Counted from the stretch's first letter, positions 1-9,141 are shown. The stretch is 64,000 bases of DNA from Lederbergia sp. NSJ-179 (GCF_022867885.1 NZ_JALIFP010000003.1:143477-207476), one strand, 5' to 3'. Notes: generated from the letters alone by a model not told the origin. Translations and numbers: made by a program.

Positions 1-248
1 TGACCGGCAACCGGTGAGGTTATAAAAACAAACACAATCCCAAGAATTAACCGAATATTCACCAGCGATTCTGTAAACAAAAAGTATAGAAAAGCTCCTA
101 TGAGTGTTAAAAGAACAGCTAAGGTAGAACTTTTTGTTGCTGCATGAGAACGAGTATAAACATCTGGAAATCGAATAATGCCGATGGCACTAATGACGCT
201 AATGATACTACCAATTAATATGAGGAGAACGGTGATAAATTCACTCAT
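1..248 (-). CDS. mrpG: MrpG subunit of Na+/H+ antiporter (partial)
   Basis: This is the N-terminal 82 residues of MrpG (MnhG/PhaG), a small membrane subunit of the Mrp Na+/H+ antiporter; the rest lies beyond the left edge. The protein starts MSEFITVLLI, then has the family signature RFPDVYTRSHAATKS in the loop between hydrophobic segments. The ATG at 248 overlaps the 3' end of mrpF by 8 bases, so the two are probably translationally coupled. It is the last gene of mrpABCDEFG, read leftward. Confidence 0.95.
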   Translation of the reverse strand, partial: MSEFITVLLILIGSIISVISAIGIIRFPDVYTRSHAATKSSTLAVLLTLIGAFLYFLFTESLVNIRLILGIVFVFITSPVAG

Positions 249-525
249 TTCGCTTACGTTCAATGATAACACCTCTCTCGATGAATTTTGAAAAGGCAAT
301 CGTACTAATAAAGGAAAGGATGCCGATTACGAGAATCACCTCTAAAAAAGCTTTTGTTTTAAGAGCAATTGATATGACCGCAATGACTGCAATCAGATTT
401 ACGCCAATCATATCGAGAGCGATCACTCGATCAGGGATAGAAGGGCCTTTTATAATCCGATAAAGCGCAATGGCGATGGCAACTCCAAATAAAGAGAGAG
501 CTGTAAGCAGCATTATTTTAATCAC
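241..525 (-). CDS. mrpF: MrpF subunit of Na+/H+ antiporter
   Basis: A 94-residue MrpF (MnhF) subunit with three predicted membrane helices; the conserved segment GPSIPDRVIALDMIGVN lies between the first two. It starts with GTG at 525, whose G is also the last base of the mrpE stop codon (TAGTG), giving a one-base overlap. It is one of the small subunits of the heteromeric Mrp complex, which exports Na+ in exchange for protons and supports pH and salt homeostasis. Length is normal for the family. Confidence 0.96.
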   Translation of the reverse strand: MIKIMLLTALSLFGVAIAIALYRIIKGPSIPDRVIALDMIGVNLIAVIAVISIALKTKAFLEVILVIGILSFISTIAFSKFIERGVIIERKRNE

Positions 526-1007
526 TAGCGTGTCACCTCCATAATGGCTTTTTCAAATTTCCCTAATGAGCGTAAAAGAAAATCCTTATATCGATCGATA
601 TCCAAAGCATGTATATACAGTGTATCTCCTTCCGGTGATACCTCCATGACGACCGAACCAGGTGTTAAAGTAAGTAACATCGAAAGAGTTGTGACTTCCC
701 CATCACTTTTCAACTTCGTTCGGTACTTAAAAATCCCTGGTTGAATATCTATTTTCGGACTTAAAATATGCTTCATGACAAGAAAGGCGGATTGAAATAA
801 CTCAGAATTAAAAATAAAGATGAGTTTTACAATGAAATAAAATCGTTGTAAATAAAATTGCTTCCTAAAAAATCGCTGCATCAAAAAGACAATCACAATC
901 CCTACTAGATACCCAGCAAAAAAGGTAGAAAGTCTAAATTCATCTTCATCATTCAGTAGCATCCAAAGAAAGGCAATAAATAAATTCATGATAAACTGCG
1001 CGGGCAT
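525..1007 (-). CDS. mrpE: MrpE subunit of Na+/H+ antiporter
   Basis: A 160-residue MrpE (MnhE) subunit. An N-terminal pair of hydrophobic segments is followed by a cytoplasmic domain with the conserved stretch LTLTPGSVVMEV and a further TLYIHALD motif, both typical of the family. It lies 27 bases after mrpD and overlaps mrpF by one base. It completes the antiporter complex with the other Mrp subunits; no residue looks missing. Confidence 0.96.
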   Translation of the reverse strand: MPAQFIMNLFIAFLWMLLNDEDEFRLSTFFAGYLVGIVIVFLMQRFFRKQFYLQRFYFIVKLIFIFNSELFQSAFLVMKHILSPKIDIQPGIFKYRTKLKSDGEVTTLSMLLTLTPGSVVMEVSPEGDTLYIHALDIDRYKDFLLRSLGKFEKAIMEVTR

Positions 1008-1034
1008 AACGATTCACCTCTTCTTTCCACTTAT

Positions 1035-2522
1035 CTATGGGCTGTTTCCATCCAAAATCGCTTCAATGTAAACATGAGGATTCATTAAGGTATGAGCGGC
1101 ATCACGAACATAAGGGGAAAGGAATTCGGTTCCCAATCCGAGCCCAACTGTTCCTGCTGTAAGTAGAACACATGGAATGATCCAACCCTTTTTTAAGGGT
1201 GTCTCATCCTCGATACTAATAATCGTTTCTCCCCAAAAGCTATGGAGAAAAACTCGCAGGAGTGAGTAGAGAACAAAAATACTAGAAATAATCGCAAGAG
1301 CTGTCAGGAGATAATGGCCTGTATCAATCGCCCCTTTTCCGATCAATACCTTTCCGATAAATCCACTAAGCGGGGGAATCCCTGCTAATGACAGCATTAC
1401 GATAAAAAATAGCCACCCTAGTAAAGGATAATTTCCGATAAGTCCACTCATTCTATCGATTCTGGCCGTGCCAGTTAAGGAAATCACTGTTCCTCCTATT
1501 AAATATAATAAGGCTTTGACAATCATGTCATGAACGAGATAATAGATCGAACCTTCCATGGCTTCCGGCGTGGAAACAGCTAATCCTACTAAAATGAATC
1601 CGACCGCAATCACAACGTTAAATGAAATGATCTGCCGCAGATCTTTATAGGCCAGCGCTCCAATACTGCCGGCAATTAAAGTAAGACCAGCCATCACACC
1701 CATGATTGTATGAGTAATCATCGGCTCATGATAGAAAAGCAATGTAAAGATACGAAATAGGGAATAGATCCCAACCTTTGTTAATAATGCCCCGAATAAA
1801 GCGGCGATAGCCGTTGGTAGAGCGCTATAAGTTCCAGGAAGCCAGAAGTAAAGTACTAACCCTGCTTTTAAACTAAAGACAATGAGGAATAGAATACTAA
1901 TCACAGTTAATAAGGGGGTTTGTCCAACATCTGCAATTCTGACTGATAAATGAGCCATATTCAAGGTTCCCAATGTGCCATAGAGATAGGCAATTGCTAC
2001 AAGAAGTAACCAGGAAGAAAGGACATTAATAGCAATATACTTGATCGATTCCTTTAGCTGCTTTTTTGTTCCACCAATTGCAGCGAGAATATAAGAGGCT
2101 AATAACATCACTTCAAAACAAACATAGAGATTAAAAAGATCTCCTGTCAAAAAAGCCCCATTCACACCGGCAATCATGAAAAAAACAAAGGGATAAAGAA
2201 ACAATTGTTCAAGTTTTGCATCAACAGAATGAAAAGCATATAGTAAGCAAACGGCTGTAACCATCAGTGTTGTCGTCACAAGGAGGATCGCAAAGGAATC
2301 CGCTACAAAAAGGATACCAAAAGGTGGTTTCCAGCCTCCGAAATCCAGCCTAAGAATGCCCGCTGATTGAATATGGTGTAAAAGGAAAATACTGATGCAG
2401 ATCGTTATGACGATGGAACACATACTCAACCATCTTTGGATCCGAACATAGCGCCGGAAAAAAACTAACAGAATCCCCGTTAAAATTGGAATCACCATAG
2501 GTAAAACAACCATATTATTCAT
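1035..2522 (-). CDS. mrpD: MrpD subunit of Na+/H+ antiporter (NuoM/NuoN-like)
   Basis: A 495-residue polytopic membrane protein of the proton-conducting membrane transporter family, homologous to NADH dehydrogenase subunits NuoM and NuoN. The broken-helix lysine/glutamate region (FEVMLLASYILAAIGG, then YFWLPGTYSALPT) is visible. MrpD is one of the two large ion-translocating subunits. The start ATGAATAATATG overlaps the 3' end of mrpC by 8 bases. The C terminus is hydrophilic and ends near a short gap before mrpE. Confidence 0.96.
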   Translation of the reverse strand: MNNMVVLPMVIPILTGILLVFFRRYVRIQRWLSMCSIVITICISIFLLHHIQSAGILRLDFGGWKPPFGILFVADSFAILLVTTTLMVTAVCLLYAFHSVDAKLEQLFLYPFVFFMIAGVNGAFLTGDLFNLYVCFEVMLLASYILAAIGGTKKQLKESIKYIAINVLSSWLLLVAIAYLYGTLGTLNMAHLSVRIADVGQTPLLTVISILFLIVFSLKAGLVLYFWLPGTYSALPTAIAALFGALLTKVGIYSLFRIFTLLFYHEPMITHTIMGVMAGLTLIAGSIGALAYKDLRQIISFNVVIAVGFILVGLAVSTPEAMEGSIYYLVHDMIVKALLYLIGGTVISLTGTARIDRMSGLIGNYPLLGWLFFIVMLSLAGIPPLSGFIGKVLIGKGAIDTGHYLLTALAIISSIFVLYSLLRVFLHSFWGETIISIEDETPLKKGWIIPCVLLTAGTVGLGLGTEFLSPYVRDAAHTLMNPHVYIEAILDGNSP

Positions 2523-2853
2523 CGCGAACCCCTCTTAAACCGTCCAATTGATCAGAACCAACTTTACGATACGTACGATAAGCTAATACTAAGAACAAGG
2601 CTGTTACCGCAAATCCGATCACAATCGATGTCAGAATAAGGGCTTGTGGAAGGGCATCCGTATAGGCAATGGGCTTTTCTCCAACAATCGGGACACTCCC
2701 CGTTTTCAGCCCTCCCATTGTTATAATGAGCAAATGAGCGGCATGAGAGAAAATGGCAGATCCCAGTATCACTCGAATCAAATTTTTAGAAAGAAATAAA
2801 TAGGTAGCGATCATAACTAAAATCCCTGCTAGGATGATTATTAATGTTTCCAT
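2515..2853 (-). CDS. mrpC: MrpC subunit of Na+/H+ antiporter (NuoK-like)
   Basis: A 112-residue NuoK-like membrane subunit with three helices. The family signature runs through GSAIFSHAAHLLIITMG and ends in DALPQALILTSIVIGFA. Its ATG follows the mrpB stop codon with no spacer (TAAATG), and its 3' end overlaps mrpD, so the operon is tightly packed. MrpC is needed for assembly of the Mrp complex. Confidence 0.96.
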   Translation of the reverse strand: METLIIILAGILVMIATYLFLSKNLIRVILGSAIFSHAAHLLIITMGGLKTGSVPIVGEKPIAYTDALPQALILTSIVIGFAVTALFLVLAYRTYRKVGSDQLDGLRGVRDE

Positions 2854-3279
2854 TTACTCCACATCCTTACTAATACTTGAAATAATGGTGATAACGACTC
2901 CGACTACCACTAAGGCAACCCCCGCTTCAAATATCGTCACTGTTGTAAGTTCCGTTTCTCCAAGCAGAGGAAGATGAAAGGAATGAAAGACTTGCTTTAA
3001 GAAGGGAGCGCCAAAAAGTATGCCTCCTAATCCAGTTGAAACAGCGATGAAGGCGCCTAATGCTCCTACTAATTTAAAATCAAAGGGAATGACTTTTTCG
3101 ACTGCTTCCATATCAAAAGCAAGACAAAGTAAGACAACGGCTGCTGCCAGAACGAGCCCGCCGATAAAGCCGCCTCCCGGACTATTATGACCGGATAGAA
3201 AGAGATAGACAGCGAGTGTCAATATAATAAAGACAACGACTTTTGTGACCGTTTGTAAAATAACATCATTGATCTTCAA
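2854..3279 (-). CDS. mrpB: MrpB subunit of Na+/H+ antiporter
   Basis: A 141-residue MrpB (MnhB) with four hydrophobic segments and the signature SGHNSPGGGFIGGLV. The frame stays open upstream, but the extra residues are shadow sequence from mrpA. I place the start at TTG 3279 because AAGGAGG lies nine bases before it and the product then begins LKINDVILQTVTK with the usual family length. The coding region overlaps the mrpA 3' end by 14 bases. An ATG three codons further in (3269) is the alternative. Confidence 0.93.
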   Translation of the reverse strand: MKINDVILQTVTKVVVFIILTLAVYLFLSGHNSPGGGFIGGLVLAAAVVLLCLAFDMEAVEKVIPFDFKLVGALGAFIAVSTGLGGILFGAPFLKQVFHSFHLPLLGETELTTVTIFEAGVALVVVGVVITIISSISKDVE

Positions 3280-5677
3280 GCTTTTCTTCCTCCTTAGGAA
3301 CTTTTCGTTGAATAAGACTATAGACACCAATCCCCGCAATAAAGAGGACGACCACTTCGAGCATCGTATCAAAAGCTCTGAAGTCACCTAAAATGACATT
3401 GACAATGTTTTTTCCACCTGCAAGCTCATAGGCATTTTCAAAATACTTAGAGATGGTTTCAAATAATGTTCCACTATTTACCGCTAAAGCGACAAGGATG
3501 AAAAGACTGCCTACAGAGATGGAGATAAGGATATTAGTGATTTTTGTCCTGTTTGTCGTTTTCTCTTTTTTCCATTCTGGAAGGAAGTAATAACAGAGTA
3601 AAAACAAGACCGTCGATATTGTCTCCACCACAAGCTGCGTGAGGGCTAAGTCAGGGGCACGAAACAATACGAATAGAACGGCGATCATGTAGCCAAGCAC
3701 GCTATTTAATAGGATGGCCGTAACACGCGATTTGGCAAACAATATTGAAATTCCCGCGATCACCATGACAATGACAATGATCCATTCGTATGCTCGGATC
3801 GGTGCATCCCCCGAAGGGTCAAAAGAAAATGCGTCTGTGAAGAAGAAGATTCCACCTGTCACTATAATGAGAAAAAGAAAGATATAGACCAAGTAATCTC
3901 TTAGATATCCCGTCATATAAAATTTTGTTAACGAGGAAGAACGCGTCTCTAATTGTTCTAATAGATTTTCGTATAAAGCATTAAAGCCCCACCTCTCTGA
4001 AAATAAGGAATAGACTCCCTTCCATCTTCGGAAAGAGCGGTACAAGAGTGTGCCAAGAATAATGACACCTATCGTCATCCAAATTTCCATATTCCATCCA
4101 TGCCAAGGAGAAATAGGCTGACGTAAATCAAATGATGGCGTGAAGGTTGGAAAGATACTTTGCATGGCTGGAGTTATGAGATAATCCCCTAATAGATTTG
4201 GGAAAAAGAAAATACTGATGACAAGCATGGCTAATAGCACAGGAGAAATTAACATCCCAATCGGTGCCTCATGCGCCTCATGTTCCAATTTTTCCGCCTG
4301 ATAAGGTCCTGTAAAAGTTCTAAACACAAAAATCATACAATAGACAAAGGTTAAGGTGCTTCCTATCCAAGCGATAATTGGAAAAAGAACTCCCCATGTA
4401 TGTAAAGAAAAAAGATCAAGTTGATGGATGTTCAATACTGCTGTAAAGAACATTTCCTTACTTAAAAATCCATTAAAAGGGGGTAATCCGGCCATGGAGA
4501 AACTGCCGATTAGAGCCACTGTAAAGGTAATCGGCATTAAGGATATCAGACCCCCAAGCCTACGTATATCCCGGGTGCCCAATTCATGGTCAACGATTCC
4601 AACAATCATGAATAGCGCACCTTTGAAGGTAGAGTGATTCATCAGATGAAAAAGGGCAGCAAACGTAGCAAGTGTAAAGGGCACCGAATTTTCATTTACA
4701 CCTAAATGGTAGGCGATCGATCCTAAACCAAGTAAGCTCATAATTAGTCCAAGCTGGCTGACAGTGGAAAAAGCAAGCAATGCTTTTAAATCTGTTTGCC
4801 TGATGGCTCTAAAGGATCCCCAAAACATGGTGATTAGTCCGACACCGCTCACTAACCAGAACCATAAGTCTTCACCGCCAAAAATCGGTGTAAAGCGGGC
4901 TACCAAATAAAGTCCTGCTTTGACCATTGTGGCAGAATGTAAATAAGCACTAACAGGCGTGGGGGCTTCCATCGCATCCGGTAACCAAATATGGAATGGA
5001 AATTGAGCTGATTTCGTAAAGGCACCAATCAAAATTAACACTAAGGCAGGCACGAATAAGGGATGGTCGACATATTGATCAATAGATGCAATAATGTCCC
5101 GAATACTCGTTGAAGCCGTCATGGAATAAAGCATGATAAAACCCGTTAGCATCGAAAATCCACCGCTAACGGTGATTAATAATGCCTTTTGAGCGCCATT
5201 CCTCGACCCCTTTCGATAATACCAAAAGGCGATTAATAGGAACGAAGAGATACTGGTTAATTCCCAAAACACATATAAAACAAATAAATTTTCTGAAAAA
5301 ACAACACCTAGCATTGCGGTCATAAATAACAGTAAGTACAAATAAAAGGAATGAAGGGATTCTTTTGATGATAAATAATAAATAGAATAGAGGATAACCA
5401 GGCTGCCAATCCCCGTTATTAATAAACCAAAGATTAAACTAAGTCCATCAAGATAAGTCGTGAAATGAATGCCATAAGCGGGAATCCATTCTATTGTGTG
5501 TAGATACGTACTTCCTGACGCAATAGAGGGGATGTAACTAGAAATAATGACAAATAGAACAATGGGTACAGCAAGAACGAACCACCCGATATGAAAAGGA
5601 AGCTTTTTTTTTGAAAGGAAAGGTAAACATGCTGCGACCAAAAGAGGGATAATCATTGTTATGTTGATCGATAACAA
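3266..5677 (-). CDS. mrpA: MrpA subunit of Na+/H+ antiporter (NuoL-like, large)
   Basis: An 803-residue, many-helix membrane protein. The N-terminal two thirds are NuoL/ND5-like (FWELTSISSFLLIAFWYYR; PFHIWLPDAMEAPTPVSAYLHSATMVKAG), and the C-terminal part carries the extra MrpA/MrpB-type region with APDLALTQLVVETIS. It is the principal ion-translocating subunit and first gene of the operon. The frame opens at TTG 5692, but GGAGG lies inside that reading and is correctly spaced (8 bases) for TTG 5677, which I prefer. No clear -35/-10 was identified upstream. Confidence 0.95.
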   Translation of the reverse strand: MLSINITMIIPLLVAACLPFLSKKKLPFHIGWFVLAVPIVLFVIISSYIPSIASGSTYLHTIEWIPAYGIHFTTYLDGLSLIFGLLITGIGSLVILYSIYYLSSKESLHSFYLYLLLFMTAMLGVVFSENLFVLYVFWELTSISSFLLIAFWYYRKGSRNGAQKALLITVSGGFSMLTGFIMLYSMTASTSIRDIIASIDQYVDHPLFVPALVLILIGAFTKSAQFPFHIWLPDAMEAPTPVSAYLHSATMVKAGLYLVARFTPIFGGEDLWFWLVSGVGLITMFWGSFRAIRQTDLKALLAFSTVSQLGLIMSLLGLGSIAYHLGVNENSVPFTLATFAALFHLMNHSTFKGALFMIVGIVDHELGTRDIRRLGGLISLMPITFTVALIGSFSMAGLPPFNGFLSKEMFFTAVLNIHQLDLFSLHTWGVLFPIIAWIGSTLTFVYCMIFVFRTFTGPYQAEKLEHEAHEAPIGMLISPVLLAMLVISIFFFPNLLGDYLITPAMQSIFPTFTPSFDLRQPISPWHGWNMEIWMTIGVIILGTLLYRSFRRWKGVYSLFSERWGFNALYENLLEQLETRSSSLTKFYMTGYLRDYLVYIFLFLIIVTGGIFFFTDAFSFDPSGDAPIRAYEWIIVIVMVIAGISILFAKSRVTAILLNSVLGYMIAVLFVLFRAPDLALTQLVVETISTVLFLLCYYFLPEWKKEKTTNRTKITNILISISVGSLFILVALAVNSGTLFETISKYFENAYELAGGKNIVNVILGDFRAFDTMLEVVVLFIAGIGVYSLIQRKVPKEEEKLEDQ

Positions 5678-5930
5678 AAGTGAAACCTCCAATCTGTTTT
5701 GCCTCTATGATGTTTGGGCGTTCTGACTCCCAAAAAGCACTAAAAGAACAGAAAACCAATAAAAATGGTGGGAAATAGACTGCGTTGATCTATGGCAAGA
5801 ATGACTTGACAGTTATACGACAAGATGACTTAAGGGATTGGATATAGTAAGCGAAAAGGCCTTGCCTTCACCTATTCTTTCCACTTTTGCCAAAAGACGC
5901 AGTATGCCCCTATACATTTCTTGTTAGATG

Positions 5931-5955
5931 TGTATACTATATACAATAGTATACA
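5931..5955. promoter_or_regulatory. Perfect 10-bp inverted repeat, probable repressor operator
   Basis: TGTATACTAT at 5931-5940 is repeated in inverted form as ATAGTATACA at 5946-5955, with a 5-base spacer. The perfect 25-bp dyad lies between divergent mrpA and the Usp gene. The GTATAC...GTATAC form resembles operators of GntR/YtrA-type regulators. No such regulator is encoded nearby, so the binding protein is unknown. Confidence 0.6.
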
Positions 5956-5983
5956 CGAAACAAAATAAGAGCGCACTTCAGAT

Positions 5984-6083
5984 GATTGTGAACTACCCAC
6001 CATTTAGATTCTGACGAAGCTTAAAGTGAGGGCTTGTGAGGAGCAAGTCTTGGCTATCGCCATTCACAATCCTTGAGGTGGGG
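5984..6083 (+). repeat. Pseudoknot-like element, possible IS605-family end/omega-RNA relic
   Basis: GATTGTGAA (5984-5992) pairs with TTCACAATC (6063-6071), while CCCACC (5996-6001) pairs with GGTGGG (6077-6082). The interleaved order is that of an H-type pseudoknot. The text resembles subterminal sequence of IS200/IS605-type elements in bacilli, but no transposase is present here. It could also act as the 5' leader of the Usp gene, which begins 50 bases further on. Confidence 0.45.
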
Positions 6084-6132
6084 GATTTCATTCGGAGTTC
6101 TGTTGAATAGCAAATTAAGAGGTGAAACGGTC

Positions 6133-6801
6133 ATGAAAAACGTAAAGGGTCGTATGGATGAGTGTATTCTTGTTTGTGTCTATTACGGTCCGAACGGGGA
6201 GCGTCTGATTCGGCGTGGGTCCAAAATAGCCAATATGTTAAATTGTCCTTTCTATATATTAACGGTTGATCCACTTCCATACGATGAATTTGACGCGGAA
6301 AAGTCTGGGTACGTGGAACGGTGGAAAGAGTTAGCAGATGAGTTAGGGGCGGAGAAGTTCATACTGCGAGATAATGAAAAGCGACCTTCCGCAAAAGTGA
6401 TCGCTAATGTAGCGCATCACTGTAATATTACGCAAATCGTTATTGGAGAAACCGCCCAAAATAGATGGGAAGAAATAACGAAAGGGTCTTTTATCAATGT
6501 GTTGCTAAGAGAAGTCTCTTTCGTTGATATTCATATCGTTTCCGTTGACCGTACGATTAAAAGTGAAGAAGATGCCATTTATGAAAAGGGTGTTCGTTGC
6601 TTTCTCATAAAGGATGACAACGGCGGTTATCAGCTTAGCTTCACCCTATCCAAACGTTCCTGTTTTGAAGGAATTTTCTATAAGGAAATTGGAACAGATT
6701 TCAATAATGGAGTATTTAAAATTATAGTGAACGGAAAAACTTGCCAAATTCACGTTACCGACAATAAAATTACAGAGCCGGAGAAACTTCCTGCTTGTTA
6801 A
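6133..6801 (+). CDS. KdpD-type universal stress (UspA) domain protein
   Basis: A 222-residue soluble protein. Residues about 8-135 form a Usp fold as found in the sensor kinase KdpD (CILVCVYYGPNGERLIRRGSKIA; later TQIVIGETAQNRWEEI). The remaining 90 residues have no family I recognise, and no kinase domain follows. ATG 6133 is chosen because AGAGGTG lies seven bases upstream; the open frame starts further up without a ribosome-binding site. Its position divergent from mrp suggests a role in monovalent cation homeostasis, but this is inference from neighbourhood. Confidence 0.8.
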   Translation: MKNVKGRMDECILVCVYYGPNGERLIRRGSKIANMLNCPFYILTVDPLPYDEFDAEKSGYVERWKELADELGAEKFILRDNEKRPSAKVIANVAHHCNITQIVIGETAQNRWEEITKGSFINVLLREVSFVDIHIVSVDRTIKSEEDAIYEKGVRCFLIKDDNGGYQLSFTLSKRSCFEGIFYKEIGTDFNNGVFKIIVNGKTCQIHVTDNKITEPEKLPAC

Positions 6802-6827
6802 AAATAGGACGCTACGTTGAGTCATGC

Positions 6828-6880
6828 GTGATGACGCCTTCATGGTCAATGAATGGGTATGTGCACCATAAGGCGTTCAC
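6828..6880. repeat. Long imperfect inverted repeat after Usp gene
   Basis: ACGCCTTCATGGT (6834-6846) faces ACCATAAGGCGT further downstream, with one bulge, and flanking GTG/CAC pairs extend the stem. There is no U-tract, so it is not a standard terminator by itself. Confidence 0.5.
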
Positions 6881-6930
6881 AGTTAAGAAATTTTCGTTTT
6901 CCTACGTTGGTTCGTGCACTAGATAGTGAT

Positions 6931-6975
6931 GCTGTTTCAAAATGGGTATAAAATCCCGTTTGAAACAGCTTTTTT
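6931..6975 (+). terminator. Rho-independent terminator after Usp gene
   Basis: GCTGTTTCAAA (6931-6941) pairs with TTTGAAACAGC (6959-6969) and is followed by six Ts. It separates the Usp gene from the two-component pair. Confidence 0.9.
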
Positions 6976-7099
6976 GACTTTTGTTAAAACCGTTTGTTCT
7001 ATTACCCCCCCCTTATAATGCCAGTTAAGAAAATTTTAATCATTGTTTATAGTGTTTTAATAATTTCATTTTAAACTAAAGATGAAAGCTGGTGAGGAA

Positions 7100-8209
7100 A
7101 TGTCTATTAAAAGGCGTTTAATTTTATCTAATATTGCCATGGTGATAGTCCCGGTCATTGCTCTCCTTCTTGTCGAAATGATCCTCGGTATTTTTCTTAT
7201 TTATGTTTTCCATATGAAGGTGGATGCGAATTTTGAAAGAATATTTGTCATGCTGAGATGGATAGCCTTGATTGTGATTTTAATGCTTACAAATGGTTTG
7301 ATAACCTATTTTGTTTCGAAATCGATTATAGAGCCTGTAGGTCAGCTCACAAATGCTGCTCAGAAAATCAGTAAAGGACAGCTACATTTCCAAATTGAAC
7401 CGAAGGGTGAAGATGAAATTGGACAATTAGCTAAAACTTTTGAACAAATGAGAAGGGAGTTAGAAGAAGCTGGGAAAATGCGATCTAAATATGAAGAAAA
7501 TCGGAAAGAATTAATCGCTAACATCTCCCACGATCTGAAAACACCTATTACCTCCATTAAAGGTTATGTAGAAGGAATCCGTGATGGAGTGGCCAACACT
7601 CCGGAAAAAATGGACCGTTACCTTCAAACCATATATACAAAAGCGCTGGATCTCGATCACCGTATTAATGAACTATTTTTATATTCAAAATTAGACGTTG
7701 GGAGTGTTCCTTTTCAATTTGAGGTAGTGGATGTACATAAATACCTTCTTGACCTGACCGAGGAACTTCAATTTGAATTAGAAAGAGAGGACGTCACCAT
7801 TGCTTATGATACCGAATTAGCTGATTCCTATAGGGCAAAAGTTGATCGGGAACAGTTAAAACGAGCTATTACAAACATCTTGCATAATAGTATAAAGTAC
7901 ATGGATAAAGAGGAAAAACAAATTCAGATACGCATGCAATTGGATGCGGATCATATTAGGATTCGGATTGAGGATAATGGCAGCGGTATACCTCAAGAAG
8001 ATTTGCCCTATGTGTTTGACCGTTTTTACCGTGTGGACCCTTCAAGAAATACAGCGAAGGGCGGAACAGGGTTAGGACTTGCAATCGTGAAGCGGATCGT
8101 GGAGGGACATGGCGGTAAAATTTGGGCGGAAAGTGAAATGGGCAAAGGCACGAGCATTTCTTTTACACTTGAAAGGGTGAAAGCTGATGAAAAAAATATT
8201 AATCATTGA
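7100..8209 (+). CDS. Sensor histidine kinase with HAMP domain
   Basis: A 369-residue membrane kinase. Two membrane helices (about 8-37 and 52-73) bracket only a short extracytoplasmic loop; a HAMP domain follows (about 74-126), then the dimerization box NISHDLKTPITS with phosphoacceptor His144, and the ATPase domain with EDNGSGIP and GGTGLGLAIV. ATG 7100 is preferred because GGTGAGG precedes it; ATG 7082 has no ribosome-binding site. It overlaps its regulator by 23 bases, with kinase before regulator. The stimulus cannot be read from the sequence. Confidence 0.92.
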   Translation: MSIKRRLILSNIAMVIVPVIALLLVEMILGIFLIYVFHMKVDANFERIFVMLRWIALIVILMLTNGLITYFVSKSIIEPVGQLTNAAQKISKGQLHFQIEPKGEDEIGQLAKTFEQMRRELEEAGKMRSKYEENRKELIANISHDLKTPITSIKGYVEGIRDGVANTPEKMDRYLQTIYTKALDLDHRINELFLYSKLDVGSVPFQFEVVDVHKYLLDLTEELQFELEREDVTIAYDTELADSYRAKVDREQLKRAITNILHNSIKYMDKEEKQIQIRMQLDADHIRIRIEDNGSGIPQEDLPYVFDRFYRVDPSRNTAKGGTGLGLAIVKRIVEGHGGKIWAESEMGKGTSISFTLERVKADEKNINH

Positions 8210-8873
8210 GGATGAGCGAAGTATTGCTGAACTTGAGCGTGATTACCTCGAAATAGATGGCTATTCAGTCGATATTGAAACGGATGGAGAAGCTGGACTA
8301 AAGCAAGCTTTGACACAAGACTATGATCTCCTTTTATTGGATCTTATGTTGCCTGGCCTTGATGGTTTTGCCATCTGTAAAAAAATTCGTCAGGCAAAGG
8401 ACATTCCCATTTTAATGGTATCTGCAAGGAAGGAGGATATTGATAAAATACGCGGCCTAGGACTTGGAGCTGATGATTATATCGTCAAACCTTTTAGTCC
8501 CAGTGAATTAGTGGCTAGAGTGAAAGCTCATCTTGCCAGATATCATCGTTTGGTAGGCAAAGATGAAAGGGTAAATTCCATTCATGCTAGAGGCTTACAA
8601 ATAGATCAAGGCTCTAGAAAAGTCAGGGTCCATGAAAAAGAAGTGACACTAACGACAAAAGAATTTGATTTATTAACCTTTCTAGCCTCACACCCCAATC
8701 GGGTGTTTAGTAAGGAGCATTTATTTGAACGAATCTGGGGCCTTGATTCAATGGGGGATATCGCCACAGTAACCGTACATATTCGTAAGATTCGTGAAAA
8801 AATCGAATTAGACCCATCCAACCCAGAATTTATTGAAACGGTTTGGGGAGCGGGGTATCGGTTTAAAGGATAG
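8187..8873 (+). CDS. OmpR-family response regulator
   Basis: A 228-residue regulator. The receiver domain contains acidic residues E8-D9, the phosphorylation site Asp52 (LLLLDLMLPG) and the VKPF lysine; the C-terminal winged helix ends in the typical ETVWGAGYRFKG. It is translated from an ATG inside the 3' end of the kinase gene, so the pair is coupled. Neighbouring genes give no clear target. Confidence 0.95.
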   Translation: MKKILIIEDERSIAELERDYLEIDGYSVDIETDGEAGLKQALTQDYDLLLLDLMLPGLDGFAICKKIRQAKDIPILMVSARKEDIDKIRGLGLGADDYIVKPFSPSELVARVKAHLARYHRLVGKDERVNSIHARGLQIDQGSRKVRVHEKEVTLTTKEFDLLTFLASHPNRVFSKEHLFERIWGLDSMGDIATVTVHIRKIREKIELDPSNPEFIETVWGAGYRFKG

Positions 8874-8903
8874 ATTTCCGGCGGAAATAAGGTAATTGAA
8901 ACG

Positions 8904-9024
8904 TAAGTGACCGTTTTAAGCACCTGAGCCGTTTTTTGGGCTTTATGAACGGTTCTAAGTGACCATTTTTAACATTTAGGCTGTTTTTTGGGTTTTATAA
9001 AACCTTTTACGTGACCAATTTAAG
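8904..9024. repeat. Degenerate 52-bp tandem repeat
   Basis: Three units begin at 8904, 8956 and 9008 with exactly 52-bp spacing, the last incomplete. Each starts TAAGTGACC (TACGTGACC in the third), and the first two contain GTTTTTTGGG about 30 bases in. Unit 1 can fold through ACCGTT/AACGGT arms. It lies in the 414-bp gap after the response regulator, where no ORF is supported. Confidence 0.7.
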
Positions 9025-9104
9025 TTACTAGTCATTATTTAAGTCTTTACGAACTTTCGAAGACACTGTAAAAGAAAAAACAATGTATGTTTTAACAATA
9101 TGTG

Positions 9105-9141
9105 AAGAAGCTCATCCCCTCTCGAAGATGAGCTTCTTTTT
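9105..9141 (+). terminator. Rho-independent terminator
   Basis: AAGAAGCTCATC (9105-9116) pairs with GATGAGCTTCTT (9127-9138), which runs into a T-tract. It lies 230 bases past the response regulator gene and is the likely end of that transcript. Confidence 0.88.
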
